NCBI GenBank assembly: GCA_018257865.1
Contig: JAEUBA010000017.1
Location: 186,001-250,000, forward strand
Direction of reading: 5' to 3'
From: Stereocaulon alpinum
Taxonomy: Eukaryota > Ascomycota > Lecanoromycetes > Lecanorales > Stereocaulaceae
Length of the DNA stretch: 64,000 bases
Shown here: positions 1-11,662 of the stretch, piece by piece
How positions within the stretch are numbered: the stretch's first letter is position 1
Layout of the letters: every line of letters begins with the position of its first letter
The notes under the pieces: generated by a model
The model's database searches: none
What the model was told of the DNA's origin: nothing
The model's input: the letters and a program-made list of their open reading frames with translations, nothing else
Program-made: the position numbers and the translations under genes

Positions 1-245
1 ATCCTGGCTGCTTGGCATTGAGGGTCTATTGGCACACTGCAACTGTTGACCGTGGAGTTCTTTCAACGCAATGCAGCCGGATCAACTGCGGGCGAAAAAG
101 CCAGCTGCAACTATGCTGTTATCATCACTGCGAGAAGAGAGGCAATCATATCAAAATGCCTCATCTGCCCCATCTTGAGAGGATCTCAGTCAATCTTGCC
201 AATCCCAAGCCAAAAGGGCGCGGCGTCCTAAGCCATTGCTTTTAG
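1..245. other. Left edge, no supported gene
   Basis: Short frames only, with no family signature. The stretch probably holds upstream exons or intron of the fragment that follows, because that fragment is open from a possible acceptor (TTTTAG, ends 245) and has no ATG of its own. Confidence 0.3.
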
Positions 246-801
246 TGCACTCGGTCCCTCGCTTTCCCCCATTGCCGCGGCGGCAGTACCTGACAGGCTC
301 TCATCTTCAATCCGGCTCACAACGCACGGGGAAACAACCCTGCCGGTCACATGGGATCAGCATGCTGCTGTGGAATGGCCAATTAGCTTCGGTAAGAATC
401 CTTAGTTGTTGCTTTGCATGGTCACTGGCTATTTGCCTCATGGACGCGACGTGATGGGAAGGGTCTGAGAGGAATAGATAAACAGCGGGTGGTAGCGTTG
501 TGATAATTCTCTCTCTTTTCCGATTTCTCCTTCCACTTCGGATTCGAATATATTAATCGAATGTCATACTAACCTTCTAAATCTCTCATCAGGAATTATT
601 GATAATGCGAATTCCACATCTGTGCTGCAGGCATTGAGACAGGCTCGAAACGAAGCACTCATTGATAATGCGAATTCCGCATCTGTGCCGCAGACATTGA
701 GACAGGCTCGAAACGAAGCACTCATTGATAATGCGAATTCCGCATTTGTGCCGCAGACATTGAGACAGGCTCGAAACGAAGCACCCTTCGGCACTCACTG
801 A
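246..801 (+). CDS. 3' end of an unrecognised gene carrying a 21-residue triple repeat
   Basis: Two exons are inferred: 246-391 and 593-801, with a 201-nt intron 392-592 (donor GTAAGA; 3' end with ACTAAC then CATCAG). The upstream exon reads in one open frame and contains the run VTWDQHAAVEWPISF. The splice is phase 1 and joins it to a frame made of three near-identical 21-residue units (ends NEAL, NEAL, NEAP), then a short tail and TGA at 799-801. No ATG lies in the frame of the upstream exon, so the 5' end is missing or lies in further exons to the left. No family is recognised. The opposite strand is also open across the repeat, as expected for a repeat unit divisible by three, so repeat openness alone is weak evidence; the splice signals are the stronger support. 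Confidence 0.4.
598..786. repeat. Three direct 63-bp tandem repeats
   Basis: Units run 598-660, 661-723 and 724-786, each beginning ATTGATAATGCGAATTCC and ending CGAAACGAAGCAC(T/C)C. They differ at only a few positions. The unit is a multiple of three and keeps one reading frame on the + strand. Confidence 0.97.
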
Positions 802-1536
802 CATTATTCGACATTATTGGAGCTTTCCTGTCGTTCCCCTCTCCCGCGATCCACACACGGCACTTCCGTTCATAGTTCTGACATCCCGAATCCTCTCCCT
901 AACGACCTAACGGGTCTTCAAACAAGGGATCGCGATCCATTCGGACACCATCACTCTCGAGGCACACGTTGTTGCCTGATTCACTCACGGACAAAGTTTC
1001 TCTGCCACCTAAACCACTTTTACTCCAAGGCATTCCAGCATCACAGCCCCTACGGAGATCGCTGATCACTGCTACGATCATCCTAGCTGGAAGCAATCAA
1101 TTGATCAATCGCGTTGATTCCAGGGCTGCCCTAGCGAGCGGGCCAGTCGTGCCTCCCACTAGCGCTGACCCGAACATTTGCAAGAGAGTCAGAGAGTACC
1201 TTACCTTAGGTAGTCAGAGACTGCAGCTGCGAGCCTAGCGCATGCCCTGTGATCCCTGCCATTCTTTTGCGCGAGCAACGGCCGCCCGGCGCTAGCCACT
1301 AGCCACTGGCCACTGGCCAGTACCACCAACCGCCAAATCTCCAAGGAAATTTCTCATACTTATCCCTATCTCCTGGTTCCACTACTAAACTATTGCTACT
1401 GTTCACGTTGACTGTCTCGGAACCTTTACTGGTGCCCCGCCTAACTCACAACCTCGCACTCTGCCATGCCAACAACCTCTACCACCTCGAGGCTTTCACT
1501 GTCGCTGATTGACTTTGCTACTATTGACTGGGAGCC
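802..1536. promoter_or_regulatory. Upstream region of the CRIB-domain gene
   Basis: No convincing gene. It should hold the promoter and 5' leader of the CRIB gene starting at 1537. A short imperfect direct repeat of GCCACT(A/G)GCCACTGG type lies at 1291-1320, followed by pyrimidine-rich sequence. No clear TATA box was identified. Confidence 0.4.
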
Positions 1537-4214
1537 ATGTTCGAATTCAAGGGGACTGCGGCGGCGGACACTACAGGGGCAAACAGTCCTGATTGGAGGG
1601 TGACTGATCAGCAAAACATACAAAGGCTTGGGAGGAGGTCTTACACGCCGATGATCTCCCCAACCCCTCCACCAACTCTTCGCCATCGAGCATTGACAGA
1701 AGACGTACGACGGCCAAAAATGTTGCAGAAGCGCTCGAGAAGCAATACGTCAATTGGGAGTCTCACACCTTATGAAGGAGATGCGTTGTCGCCAGCAATA
1801 TCAATCGACCGATTTACCTCAGGTAGCTCAGCCGACAGACGGTCTGTCGCAGGAAGCATACATGCAAGTGCGAGCAGTGCAGATAGCTTTGGCAAGATAC
1901 TGATGGCAAAGGGGTCAAGGCTACTGAGACGGCACAATAGCAAGCAAGACCTGACATCTCTACAAACATTGGACTGGCTGCCAAGTGTCGATGGGCAAGG
2001 GCCCGTGCAAGAGATGTCCAATCGGCCAGGATCAAGACAAAGTCGCAGTATACGGTCCAGGATTGAAGGTCGGTGCTCTCAATGCCTTTGGCTTGCTTGT
2101 TCGGTTTATTGACGCGTTAAGCAGACGGTTCTCCAAAGTACAACATCTCGGAGCCTTTCAACTTCCAACATCTCACGCACACCACTCCTCATCACGTCCC
2201 AAGAATAGACGAGGCCAGTCATGATGACCTGGTCTCCGAGTTCTCAGCTATACGTGCTGCACAGAAACCTCGACGCCAGCTACAAGGTATCAAGACAATA
2301 GAGGTACAAAGAGGAGCATTCCTCTCGCAAGCTTCTAGACCGGACTCGTCGCCAGAACCTAATGCAGGCTACGGTCAATCCCCACCTCAAAGTCCCGGGC
2401 GGCCTTCAAGCCGAGGGAACAATGGCCAATACCATGTCGCGTCACCCACTAGGAGCTTTCACCACTCCTCAAGATCTATCGAAAGCTTCTCCCAACCTAG
2501 TCCTCGGCGCCGCTCGCCACAGTTATCCCCTGGGCATGCATCACCTACTTCACCTCCTCCACGAACCTCGTCTCGCAATTTCGCTCCCGATTTCTTTACC
2601 ATCCACCAGGAATCACCCACCAACACGACCACCGAACCCCAGATAGCGGTGCCAGAGCTGCAACCTTTGGATTATTCAATCGCCACTTCCCATGACGGAG
2701 CTTACGATTCCTCACTGCCACATGCAGTTACCACACCCGATGACTCTGCACATTCGCTTAGACCATTACCTTTCTCCATGGTTAGGACCGAACTCACTGG
2801 TGTCCCTGAGGAGGACGAGACATCAGACGGGAGGAGAAGCTCGATCACCACCGTGGCTCGCTCCTCAACGCCTACGCTTCGGCATGCCAAATCGTTTCCA
2901 AGCTCGAGGATGTCGCCACAACGGTGGTCTGGTGTACTGCCACTACCAACTGAAGATAGATCCGGGTCTGCTGTCAGGCATAGCACGATGTCCTCCGGCT
3001 TAGCGGCCCCCTCCGTGGAGGAGCATAACGAAGAGATCCCCATTCGACCGCAAGTCACAAGACGCGTTTCGACACGCTTTGAAGACTCATGGGAGGACGT
3101 CATTGATGACTACTATAACAACGAAGCTGAAGCTGATTGCAATTTCGAATGGGACTATATTCCCCTGCCGTTGCAAGGAAACCATGACCAGGCTCCTGCC
3201 ATTGCTGTCAACAATCCTGTCAACGATGCTAAGAAGCACCCTGAACCCTCTTCCACAGAAACTGAGGAATCCTTCATTGCACGGAACCACACCTTGATAG
3301 CATCGCACTCCCGAAGCTCATCAAATTACTCGCAATCCTCGCAGCCCACACTCCTACCTCTGCAAACCTTCCTTCCAAACCTCGAGCCTCCCTCAGCAAC
3401 TTCCGCAGAATCTTCGTTCAGCAGCATTCAGGAAGCTATCACTCCCTCCCAGGTTGATGGGCTAGAGAACCCTCCTAATACATCCAACAATACAAAACGA
3501 TGGCATGAACCCGTCAACGCCTCGCCGCTAGTCATGCCCAATGAATATGGCGCACCAGCGACCATCCAGGACGAGCTTTACAATCAAATATTTTCTGGTG
3601 AACTCGTTCAATCAGACCACCACTTCCCCTGGATGTTCGACCGCGTCGCTGGCTCAACTATCAGCAACTCACCTCGCAGTAGCCGCTCCCAAATCAGCAA
3701 GAGCAGCTCCCAGGAAAGCTTTCGACACTCCGCAGCCCTCTCAGCAGCTCAGCAGCGTCGGCAACGAAATACGTCGGTAGGCAGCCTGCCTGAACTCGTA
3801 TCTAGCAGGACCAGCCGCGAAAGAGTCGACTCCATTGTCGAAAAGTTAGCTGATCACGTCTCCATTCTGGATACGTCTGATGTACCCGTTATTCCGGTAC
3901 CATCTACCGTCGCTACTGCTGAGCAGCGCCTTCGCAACTCCAAATTGGCAAAAGAGGTTGCGTTGAAATTGATTATATCGAGGGCCATGACGGAGGAAGA
4001 GGTCCCTGAGGTGCCGCTACCCGTACACCCAGCTTTTAGAGACACGGCGCCGATTCCAGTTGACATGTCTATTCCAATGCCGCCCTCTGTTGTGCAGAGT
4101 GCGGCCATGCGAAGGATGAGAACTATGAGTTCGACCGGCAGCCTTACGAGCCCCAGGGCAAGTCGGAGCAGTTACAGCTTGTTCCCTCCTGGCCCGAGTC
4201 CAGTCTCAAAGTGA
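1537..4214 (+). CDS. CRIB (P21-Rho-binding) domain protein, Ser/Pro-rich
   Basis: Predicted effector of Cdc42/Rac GTPases. Two exons are inferred, 1537-2068 and 2125-4214, with a 56-nt intron (GTCGGT...GCAG); the product is about 873 aa. Directly after the junction the protein reads ISEPFNFQHLTH, which fits the CRIB core (ISxP...FxHxxH). Around it are a basic segment (GSRLLRRHNSK) before the intron and RGAFLSQ after the CRIB. The rest is long, low-complexity Ser/Pro/Thr-rich sequence, typical of disordered scaffolds, with no kinase or GAP domain. It lies tail to tail with a CLA4-type kinase, which also has a CRIB domain. The start is the first ATG of the frame. CRIB assignment is by motif; the biological role is inferred. 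Confidence 0.8.
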
Positions 4215-5864
4215 AATCTAATCAAGGAATCTTATCGCTTTGATTTCTATGCCATTAAGAGGCTTCCGTTCTTGCTCTATAAGGTCGTTGGAGCTGCTTC
4301 CACCATCACCGCGGCCAAGTCAAGCGTCACAAGACTACTGCCGCCAGCGCCAACTTGGCATGCTCCAGGCCACCAGCGCGTGCTCCGAGCGCTAACTACC
4401 TCCCGGATTTGGACCCTCGCCAATAATTTTCATCAATGTTCGTCTACCCATACCCAAATCTACTAGCTGCTCTCAGCCATGCTAGCCTGTCTCAAGAAGT
4501 CCTTCAACATTTCCCTCATGACTTAATATGACTTTCATGCTTCTAATGTCCTTTCTACGAGGGAGGAAGGAGATGTGATTACCTTATAATATACACTGTA
4601 TTCGATACGGATGGGCATCACATATAGAAAGGGAGTTTACCACATGGCTGTGCCATATAGGAAGGAACGGAAGGAAAGGAATAGGGATAGCGAATCGAAG
4701 AGGCTTAGCGGTATTGGATACTTGTATCATGTTTTGTACATACTTTACTTGAAGATCAAAAACATCCTAAACCACCCCATCTCGCTCCTCCTATCCATAA
4801 ATAACGTTATCGTGTCGATGCAGCCCATATCCCCTTCTTCATATCACCCTCATAACGGACCCTACATGAATCATCTACATACCCACTTCTCCCCCAATCC
4901 ATCCATCAATCCATCCATCCATCCGCTCCCCCCAAGCAGACACCCTACCCTCCCCTCCACTCCTTCCTTCCCTCTCAAGAACACAGCCAGAAAACAACAT
5001 AAACCATACGTACGTGTGCGTGTAATAAACCCTAATCGTCAGACACGGGTCAAAATCCGCAGCGCGGGTATGTATGTATGTATATATGTATTTCCGCTGT
5101 ACTGTACTGTACTGTACGTATATACCAGTGAGTGCGTGAGTGAGTGAGTTGGAAGGACCTACCTGGATCTCGCTTCCTTTTGGCGAGAGATTTCTGTGGT
5201 GGGGTTTGGAGGGGGTTGGGGGAGGGTGCTGTGCTGGTGGGAGGTGATGGGGGCAGGGGAGGGGAGGGGGAGGGGCTTGCAGCGCTGGATGGAGATGTAA
5301 GAGTGCGGATGGTGGGTGTTGGGTTGGGTTGGGTTGGGTTGGGTTGGGGGGATGTGTATGTTTCTTTGCGATTGTCTGAGTGATGATATTCTAGAATTGA
5401 AAGAATACGGTAGTAGCTGCGATATGGCGATTCCTCTACTGCGGGACGCTAGGGAAGGGATGAAGTCTAGGAATAAAATGTTAGCGGAGTAATGTCGATG
5501 AATTGTAACGTCACAGTGATGGATCATGACTTGGTCTAATGTATTTTCATTGAATGGCATGAAAAGTCGCCTTTTATGTAGCTACAATGCAATGCTGCGC
5601 ATCTCTTGGGGTTACAACGACAACCCCAGCCGAGTTCAGTGTCACTAGTTTCATTCAGCCATTCGTAAATAATCTCGCATGTCGTATCATCTTTTCCACC
5701 ATGCTTCATGAATTGTTCCTCCGGGTATCACGATATGATGGTATGATGTGTCATAGCGCCAGACTCCGTGGTCTAAGTGTTGTGTCGTAAAAGAAAAGCA
5801 CCGAGAGTAAAAGTAAAATAGACGTCAGCTGAAGAAGCTTTTGTGATATGCAGGGCAAGTATTT
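4215..5864. other. Convergent 3' intergenic spacer, low complexity
   Basis: No gene is supported. It separates the stop codons of two convergent genes and is rich in simple sequence: CCAT-type repeats near 4900-4925, GTAT repeats near 5068-5090, (GTACT)n near 5098-5117, GTGA repeats near 5128-5150 and a G-rich tract 5200-5350. One long frame crosses 4611-5147 but its composition is only repeat-derived. Confidence 0.6.
5321..5350 (+). repeat. (GGGTT)n tract, potential G-quadruplex
   Basis: Five consecutive GGGTT units followed by GGGGG. Runs of at least three G spaced by two T match the usual G-quadruplex pattern. More G runs lie just upstream (5200-5275). Confidence 0.9.
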
Positions 5865-8800
5865 TCAGTGCTTGGAAGCGGTGCGGAATTTGAGCAAGTC
5901 GACCAGGCTGGCCATGCTGCATCCGCCGCGCTTGAGGAAATCACCGTTCAAGATCTCGACGGCGGTGGCGCGGTTCTTGACGTCGACAGTCAAGCATTGA
6001 CTGAGGAAGATCTTGAGCTCGCGGCTAAGCTTGTCGGGGTTCTTGAGGGTAGGGGTGCCGTTGGTGGCGATCAAGAAAAGCGCTTTCAGAGGCTCTTCGT
6101 TCAGGTATGGCGGTTCGGACTCGATCATCTCAATAGCCATAATACCAAGAGACCACATGTCTACTTTGCTGCCATATTCCTTCTGCTTGACGACTTCGGG
6201 AGCCATCCAGTAAGGAGTGCCGACCATGGTAGCGCGCTTGGACTTCTGATCGGTAAGCTTGGCGCAGAAACCGAAATCAGCTGATAGCGGTTAGTTCAAG
6301 CGCTGTGATGCCTCGGGCAACAAAGGTTGAAGGTGAAGACATACTGATCTTAACATTGCCGCGAGCGTCAAGAAGGACGTTGTCAGACTTGATGTCGCGA
6401 TGAATAATGTTCTGGCTGTGCAGATGGGCAAGGCCTTTGCAGGTCTTCGAAGCTTGTTAGAACAATCGAGTATCGAAGTCTGCGAGTTACTCACCTCGTT
6501 GCAAATCGCAGAGATCTGTGCCTCTGTGATATGCGGGTTGTTATCAATCACATCAGTCAAGGCTCCGCCCTCCATAAACTCCATCACGACCCATAACTCG
6601 TTATTGCCCTCTTGCAGGAATGAATCGAGGAAGTTGACTATGTTGGGATGCGAGCTCTCCTTCATAACAATGATCTCGTTGACAATAAGTTCCTTGCGTG
6701 GCTGGTTGCGGAGATCCATTTGCTTGATAGCCACTTGGGACTTGCTGCCGTGAGCTTTCCAAATACGCTTAGCGACAGGGGAAACGGCTCCTTCTTGAAT
6801 CTTAGCGACGTAGACGGATCCGGAAGCACCTTGACCAATCTTCTTCTGCTTGCTGTAAGATAATTGGGGATCATCTTTAGATACGACTTGTTTCAACTTC
6901 TCCATGACCTGGCTCTCTGTCATGCTTGACATGCGAACTTCCTTCTGGCGTGTGGCAGCAGGAGGCTTGGCGGTAAGAGCCATTTCAGCTTGCTGGTGGG
7001 GATTCGATGAAGGGGCACCGTTTGCCTTTGCTCCTGTGGGCTGTTGGACATTGAGCGGAGCGGGCTGTTGAGTAGGAGGTGGAAGGCGAGTCGGCGGCGG
7101 TTGACGCGTTGACCCTCCGTTAGGTACAGCGCCATTTGCGCGTACGTTGTTCTGATTTGTCTGATTGCGATCGTTGACATTGACTGGAATGCGAGAGCTC
7201 GGAGATGGTTGACGTTGCTGCTCTGGCTTGGCTGGTGTACGTAAAGATTGTTGTGCACTAGGAGACTGAGAACGCGAACCTGGTTGCTGTTGGGCAAATG
7301 GCGCTCGAGGTGCTGATTGTGCACTCCCGTTCTGTCCACTTGGAGCTTGCGGAGCTTGACGCTGAACAGTAGGTCCTCTCAATGAACCTTGAGGTTGCTG
7401 GCGAGCACGATCCACGCCGGGTGCTGGAGGGGCGTTTCGTGTTGGATTATATCGACCACTGGAAGATTCCTCAACCTGACCACCATATCCGCCAATCTCC
7501 TGCTTCGCCATGGGCGTGCGAGTCTTTGGAATGGATGCATTGTATGCCTCGTGATCTCGACGGGCCTGCTCTTCTTCGGCCTTGGCACGCTCGCGCTGCT
7601 CCTTAGCCGCTTTGATCTTGTGGGCTTCTTCCTCCATGAGACGACGCATTTCCTGATCCATGCCCATTTTCGTGTCTGGGTTGGAAACATTGTGTTGGCC
7701 TGAGGTAGGGGTTCCGGTGCGTGATGTTGGCGAGTCGCTCTGAGGTGAGCGATTGGGCTGCTGGTAGCTAGATAAGCCTCCGCTAGGTGGAGGGGGTCTC
7801 GGTGGCGCAATAGCAGTGCCTCCTCCACCATGACCTAGCTGCATGTTCTGCTTTGTAGTGGCCGGAGGAGTAGGTGTCAAGCTGGGGTACATTTGAGGGT
7901 TTTCCTTGCGCTTGGTGATATCTGAGTAGAACTCGAGAACTTCAATAACGGCTTCGGGGTGCTTTTGATAGTCCTCCTTTGTAATAGCGGAGGTTTTGAG
8001 GAGCCGCTCCCACTCCGTCGGAAGACCGACGAATTGGCCGTTCATTGGGTCGAAGCCAACATGGACACGATGGGAGAAGTTGGTGGGGTTGCTAACACCA
8101 CCCATACCAGGACACCGGTTGTAGATGGCGTCGATCCATTCGTAGATCTCATCGTCTGTCTCCAGCTGGCAGATAATGGTCTTTTGAGGAAGATCACTCC
8201 TGTTAGCAAGTGCATTTCTGGCCGGATTGTCACTTGGCTGAGAAACTCGAGTGATTTCGAAAGACAACCGAACACTTTCGCTACGAGCGACACTGACAAC
8301 GTCTTTTAACGAGATACTCATGCTGACTTTTCCATCGTGCCCCTTCTGAAAATCGAGCTGGTAGTGACGTAGCACAAGGTATCGCTGCTTCCACAGTAGC
8401 CCTTCCTTGCATCGAGCAAAACCTTCCTTGATGATAGCCACACCGCCGGAGCCATTATTGTCATGATTGAGGGTCGTCGAACGTGACAGGGGCGGGGTGA
8501 TGTTGCTTGCAGATCGTAAAGAGGGTGTTGATATAGACAATTGTGACAGATTGCCCGGCACACCAGCGGTCGTAGGCATCAGTCCCAAACGTGGGCGGTC
8601 GGAGGGAGGCTTGGGCGCAGGTCCAGGATTCATAAATTGGCCAGGGCCATAGAGACTACGAGCCGACCACTCAGTCAGCGCTTCATCCCGTTCAAATGGT
8701 GTCTCGAAGGAAAGATATATATATAAACATGCGTTGGCTAAGAGCGCGTGCTGCTCCACTGCACTTCATGCGAGATGCCTGGGCACAAGATTCTGGAGCA

Positions 8801-8988
8801 TCGGGTTTGGGCAGAAAGCCCATTGGCTTGCGATGACAGGTGGGGCGGCGTTTGTGGCCTTGACGCGGGGGCGGGAGTGCCATGACAGGTGTGACTTACT
8901 GCGAAGTTTGAGAGGAGGACATATTCGGAGGTGGTAAACGCTCTTCGTTTGGCTTCTGAGCCGGCTGATAGTCGCGTTGCTTTGTCAT
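5865..8988 (-). CDS. cla4: CLA4-type p21-activated Ser/Thr kinase (PAK)
   Basis: PAK-family kinase acting downstream of Cdc42 in polarity, septation and hyphal growth (family knowledge). Four exons are inferred: 8988-8900, 8655-6495, 6444-6345, 6280-5865; total 2766 nt, 921 aa. Introns are 244, 50 and 64 nt; the first ends with CTGAC then CGTAG. Order of domains: PH domain roughly 100-215 (KEGLLWKQRYLVLR), CRIB at about 213 (ISNPTNFSHRVHVGFD), a long Pro/Gln-rich linker, then the kinase from about 626: IGQGASGSVYVA glycine loop, VAIK lysine, HRDIKSDN, DFG split by the last intron, GTPYWMAPEV. PH plus CRIB plus kinase separates CLA4 from STE20. The start is the ATG giving MTKQRDYQPAQKPNEE; the 89-nt first exon is the least certain part. 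The gene is convergent with a CRIB protein. Confidence 0.9.
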
Positions 8989-9110
8989 TGAGCGGCAGTG
9001 AGCGTTGAACCCGGTGAGCTACCAAGTAATCAGCATCCGGCTAGCACTTAGCAGCTATAGCGGAGAGCGTCTAGCATACAGCACTTCAACAACCAATAGA
9101 GATACCCTGG

Positions 9111-9480
9111 TTACTTGGGATAATTATATTGGGGGTGGAAAGCCTGCAGCAAAAGTCAGCTTACAGTGATCGTGAGGCCGTGTCTCTTTAGTACTCACTA
9201 TCACCCCTCGAACAGGGGGGCTTCTGGCGTCTTTTGCAGCTGGGACTTCCGGGCAGTTGAGTTCCTGGGCGAGGTATGAATACAAAGTAGCTTCGCCAGC
9301 TACAGAGTAGCCGACGTAGGTATATCCGGTGTAGTCAATAGTAGTGGAGTGAGGTTGTGATCGCCGGAGTGAACTCGACGGTCCCGTGTTTAGAAGATAC
9401 GCCAAGCAGGGCGCTAGCCGGGCCCTGTAAGGCGGAAAGGGTCTGAATAAGAAAGGAGTCAGATTCACCAACTGAGACAA
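9111..9480 (-). CDS. Tentative small two-exon gene, unrecognised
   Basis: Exon 9480-9199 (94 codons) joins exon 9143-9111 across a 55-nt intron with strong signals: donor GTGAGT, branch-like CTGAC, acceptor TGCAG, phase 0. The product would be 104 aa and contains YTGYTYVGYSVAGEATLY; no family is recognised. Another frame on the same strand is open across 9335-9643, so the 5' part may be different or the locus may be a decayed larger gene. Support rests on the splice signals alone. Confidence 0.3.
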
Positions 9481-10497
9481 CGTCTATACTACCCAGAGAA
9501 CATGATACTGCCTTCTCTCGCCTACGTGCTACTTGTTCTTTATGGACCTGGTGGTATAGGGGCTCTGAGAGCCCTATCGTGGCTTTGCTCTGTGTGCCAC
9601 AAATTGAAATTACAGGACGGTTGTCTATGTATGCGAGCCTCATGCGAGATAAGATATGCCTACATTTGCCGATACGAGTGGGTCTTGGAGGCGATAGTCC
9701 TGCTACTCATCTTGATACCTCGTGTCTGGCGAGTCTGCGCGGATACTGGAATTGCCTGCTACTACTGATGCCTGCTCTCTTTAAGGCCGCCAGCATTCAC
9801 GGCCAGCTACGTCCACTTCTGAATACTCAAACGCGGAGTGAGGCTGGCGGCCCCGGGGCGTACACGTTCAGCTTACAGCAGCTGAGTGCCTTGAGGCTAT
9901 GCCAAAGAAGACAGAATGCGTCCGTATTGCTTGAGTGAGAACTGACAGTTACTGGTTCAAATCGAATTGGTTTGCTCCTTTAGTCTCTATCGAAATGCAC
10001 ATGGATTCATGTTCAAAAACTCTTGGCTTGATAAGAGAACATGCTCAAACAACCAACACCCCCACATGCCTTGGCGCGAGCTGCATCAGGAGACTGATAC
10101 TACGCAGGTCTCGTTCAGGAGCAGCGCAGGGACTCCGCTCTATCGTCAATAAGCTAAGGTCGCCGAAAGTACTGTTCTCTACTATTCTTCGTGTTCAGGC
10201 CATCAATCTCGATGTCGTGACAATTATATCATCTTTGTCCCTATGCCCCTCCTCTGACCAAGACCGCGTTCCTACTAATCAAATGCCCGAAAAGGCAGAC
10301 CGTACATGCTATCCCTAGAGACTTTTGAGCTAGTTGCTCAGAAAGCCTCGGTAATGGTTAAATCCGTGAATGCCGACCAATGACGTTAGTGATCAAATAA
10401 ATATCGTCCAAAATCCACATCACGACCCATTGAGTCACAAGGCTTTGCTGTCTACTGTTTCATTCTTTTGACTTCGAACTCTTGACCTTTCGCGATC
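9481..10497. other. Upstream region of the esterase gene
   Basis: No gene is supported on either strand. Several short overlapping frames are present without recognisable motifs. The right end carries the promoter of the esterase starting at 10498, with a pyrimidine-rich leader around 10450-10490. Confidence 0.4.
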
Positions 10498-11662
10498 ATG
10501 TCTCTGCAAAGCGACCTTGTTCTCAACGTCTCAAAGCTCAAGCCAGAAGCTGTGAGCGACTCTGAGAAGAAATTGAATGATGCTCTGATTGCCATAACTG
10601 AAAAGGGGCCTCAATGGTTTGAAGTGTGTAAACGCGCATATTTGGATGAGCTTTCTGACAGTATGTTGACGACGGAACAAGGTTGGCGCAGCCAAGTACC
10701 GCCAAATGCGAGAAAATGGCCAAACAGCAATGCCCAAAGCTGTCCGGCTTGAGGAGGCTAAGCAATTCTCTGTTCCATCCAGGGAAAAAGGAAGGGACAT
10801 CCCTTGCCGACTTGTGAAACCCGATGGTGAGAGCAAAGTGCAAGGCGTTTTTATGCACATCCACGGCGGTGGCTGGGTCTTAATGTCCGAGAAAGAGTAA
10901 GACGTATTGCATCTCCGACGCAGTCGAAGTCCACACTGACCAAAAATAGCCAAGATCCATACTTGAAAAAATTGGCAAACGCCGCAAACGTAGCCGTCGT
11001 CTCAATCGGCTACCGCTTAGCACCTGAACACCCCTTCCCCCAGGGCCCAGAAGACTGCTACGACGCAGCCGAATGGCTACTCGACAACGCCGAATCCGAA
11101 TTCCGCGCCCCAGTCATATTCGCTGGCGGAGAAGTAAACAACCATCCAAACCTCCCATACCAGCGTCGACTAACCCAACTCTCAGTCCGCCGGCGCTCAC
11201 CTTACAGCTCTCACAACCTTCCACCTCCTCAAAACCCGCCCCAGCTTCGCTTTCAAAGCCCTAATCCTCTCCTTCGGCGCCTTCGACCTCTCTATGCTCC
11301 CGCTCCTCCGCACCATCAAGAAACCCCTCGCCGTAATCAATCATCGTATAGTGCGTGAGTACCTCAATGTTTTCCTGCCCGGTAAAACACCCGAGGAATG
11401 TAGAGATCCTGCTATTTCGCCTTTCTATGCGGACCTCAATAGCATGAAACTACCACCCGCACTTTTCTTGTGCGGCACGGAAGATTGTTTGCTGGAGGAT
11501 ACGATTATGATGGCTACGCGCTGGCAGCTAGCTGGGGCGGAAGCAGTGACTAAGCTTTTTCCTGGAGCGCCGCATGGGTTCATTGCGTTTCCGCCGGATC
11601 AGGCGCCGTCTGCGAAGGAGGGGATGGAGGTGATTAAGGAGTTCTTGACGGGGAAGGTTTGA
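10498..11662 (+). CDS. Alpha/beta hydrolase, HSL-type esterase/lipase
   Basis: Predicted carboxylester hydrolase of the alpha/beta-hydrolase_3 (hormone-sensitive lipase-like) group. Four exons are inferred: 10498-10623, 10682-10896, 10950-11133, 11186-11662, with introns of 58, 53 and 52 nt; 333 aa. Oxyanion-hole motif HGGGW at 103-107; nucleophile elbow GGESAG with Ser176, created exactly by the third splice (GGE joined to SAG); likely acid Asp275 (GTEDCLLED); His305 (PGAPHGF). SIGYRLAPEHPFP follows the GGG motif as usual in the family. Length matches single-domain HSL esterases. No signal peptide is apparent, so it is probably intracellular. The substrate cannot be told from sequence. All catalytic residues are present. 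Confidence 0.9.

Noticed and set aside
4611..5147. 178-codon frame rich in His/Pro/Ser and Tyr/Val
   Set aside because: Composition follows from simple-sequence repeats in the 3' spacer; no motif, and it lies where both 3' UTRs should be.
8692..9025. Alternative N-terminal frames for CLA4 starting at 8759 or 9025
   Set aside because: They run through the inferred intron; the spliced exon starting at 8988 gives a family-like N-terminus and the right phase.
9335..9643. Minus-strand 102-codon frame with ALQGPASALL, similar to a glycine-cleavage T-protein phrase
   Set aside because: Only a few residues agree; no second T-protein motif nearby and it overlaps the better spliced model in another frame.
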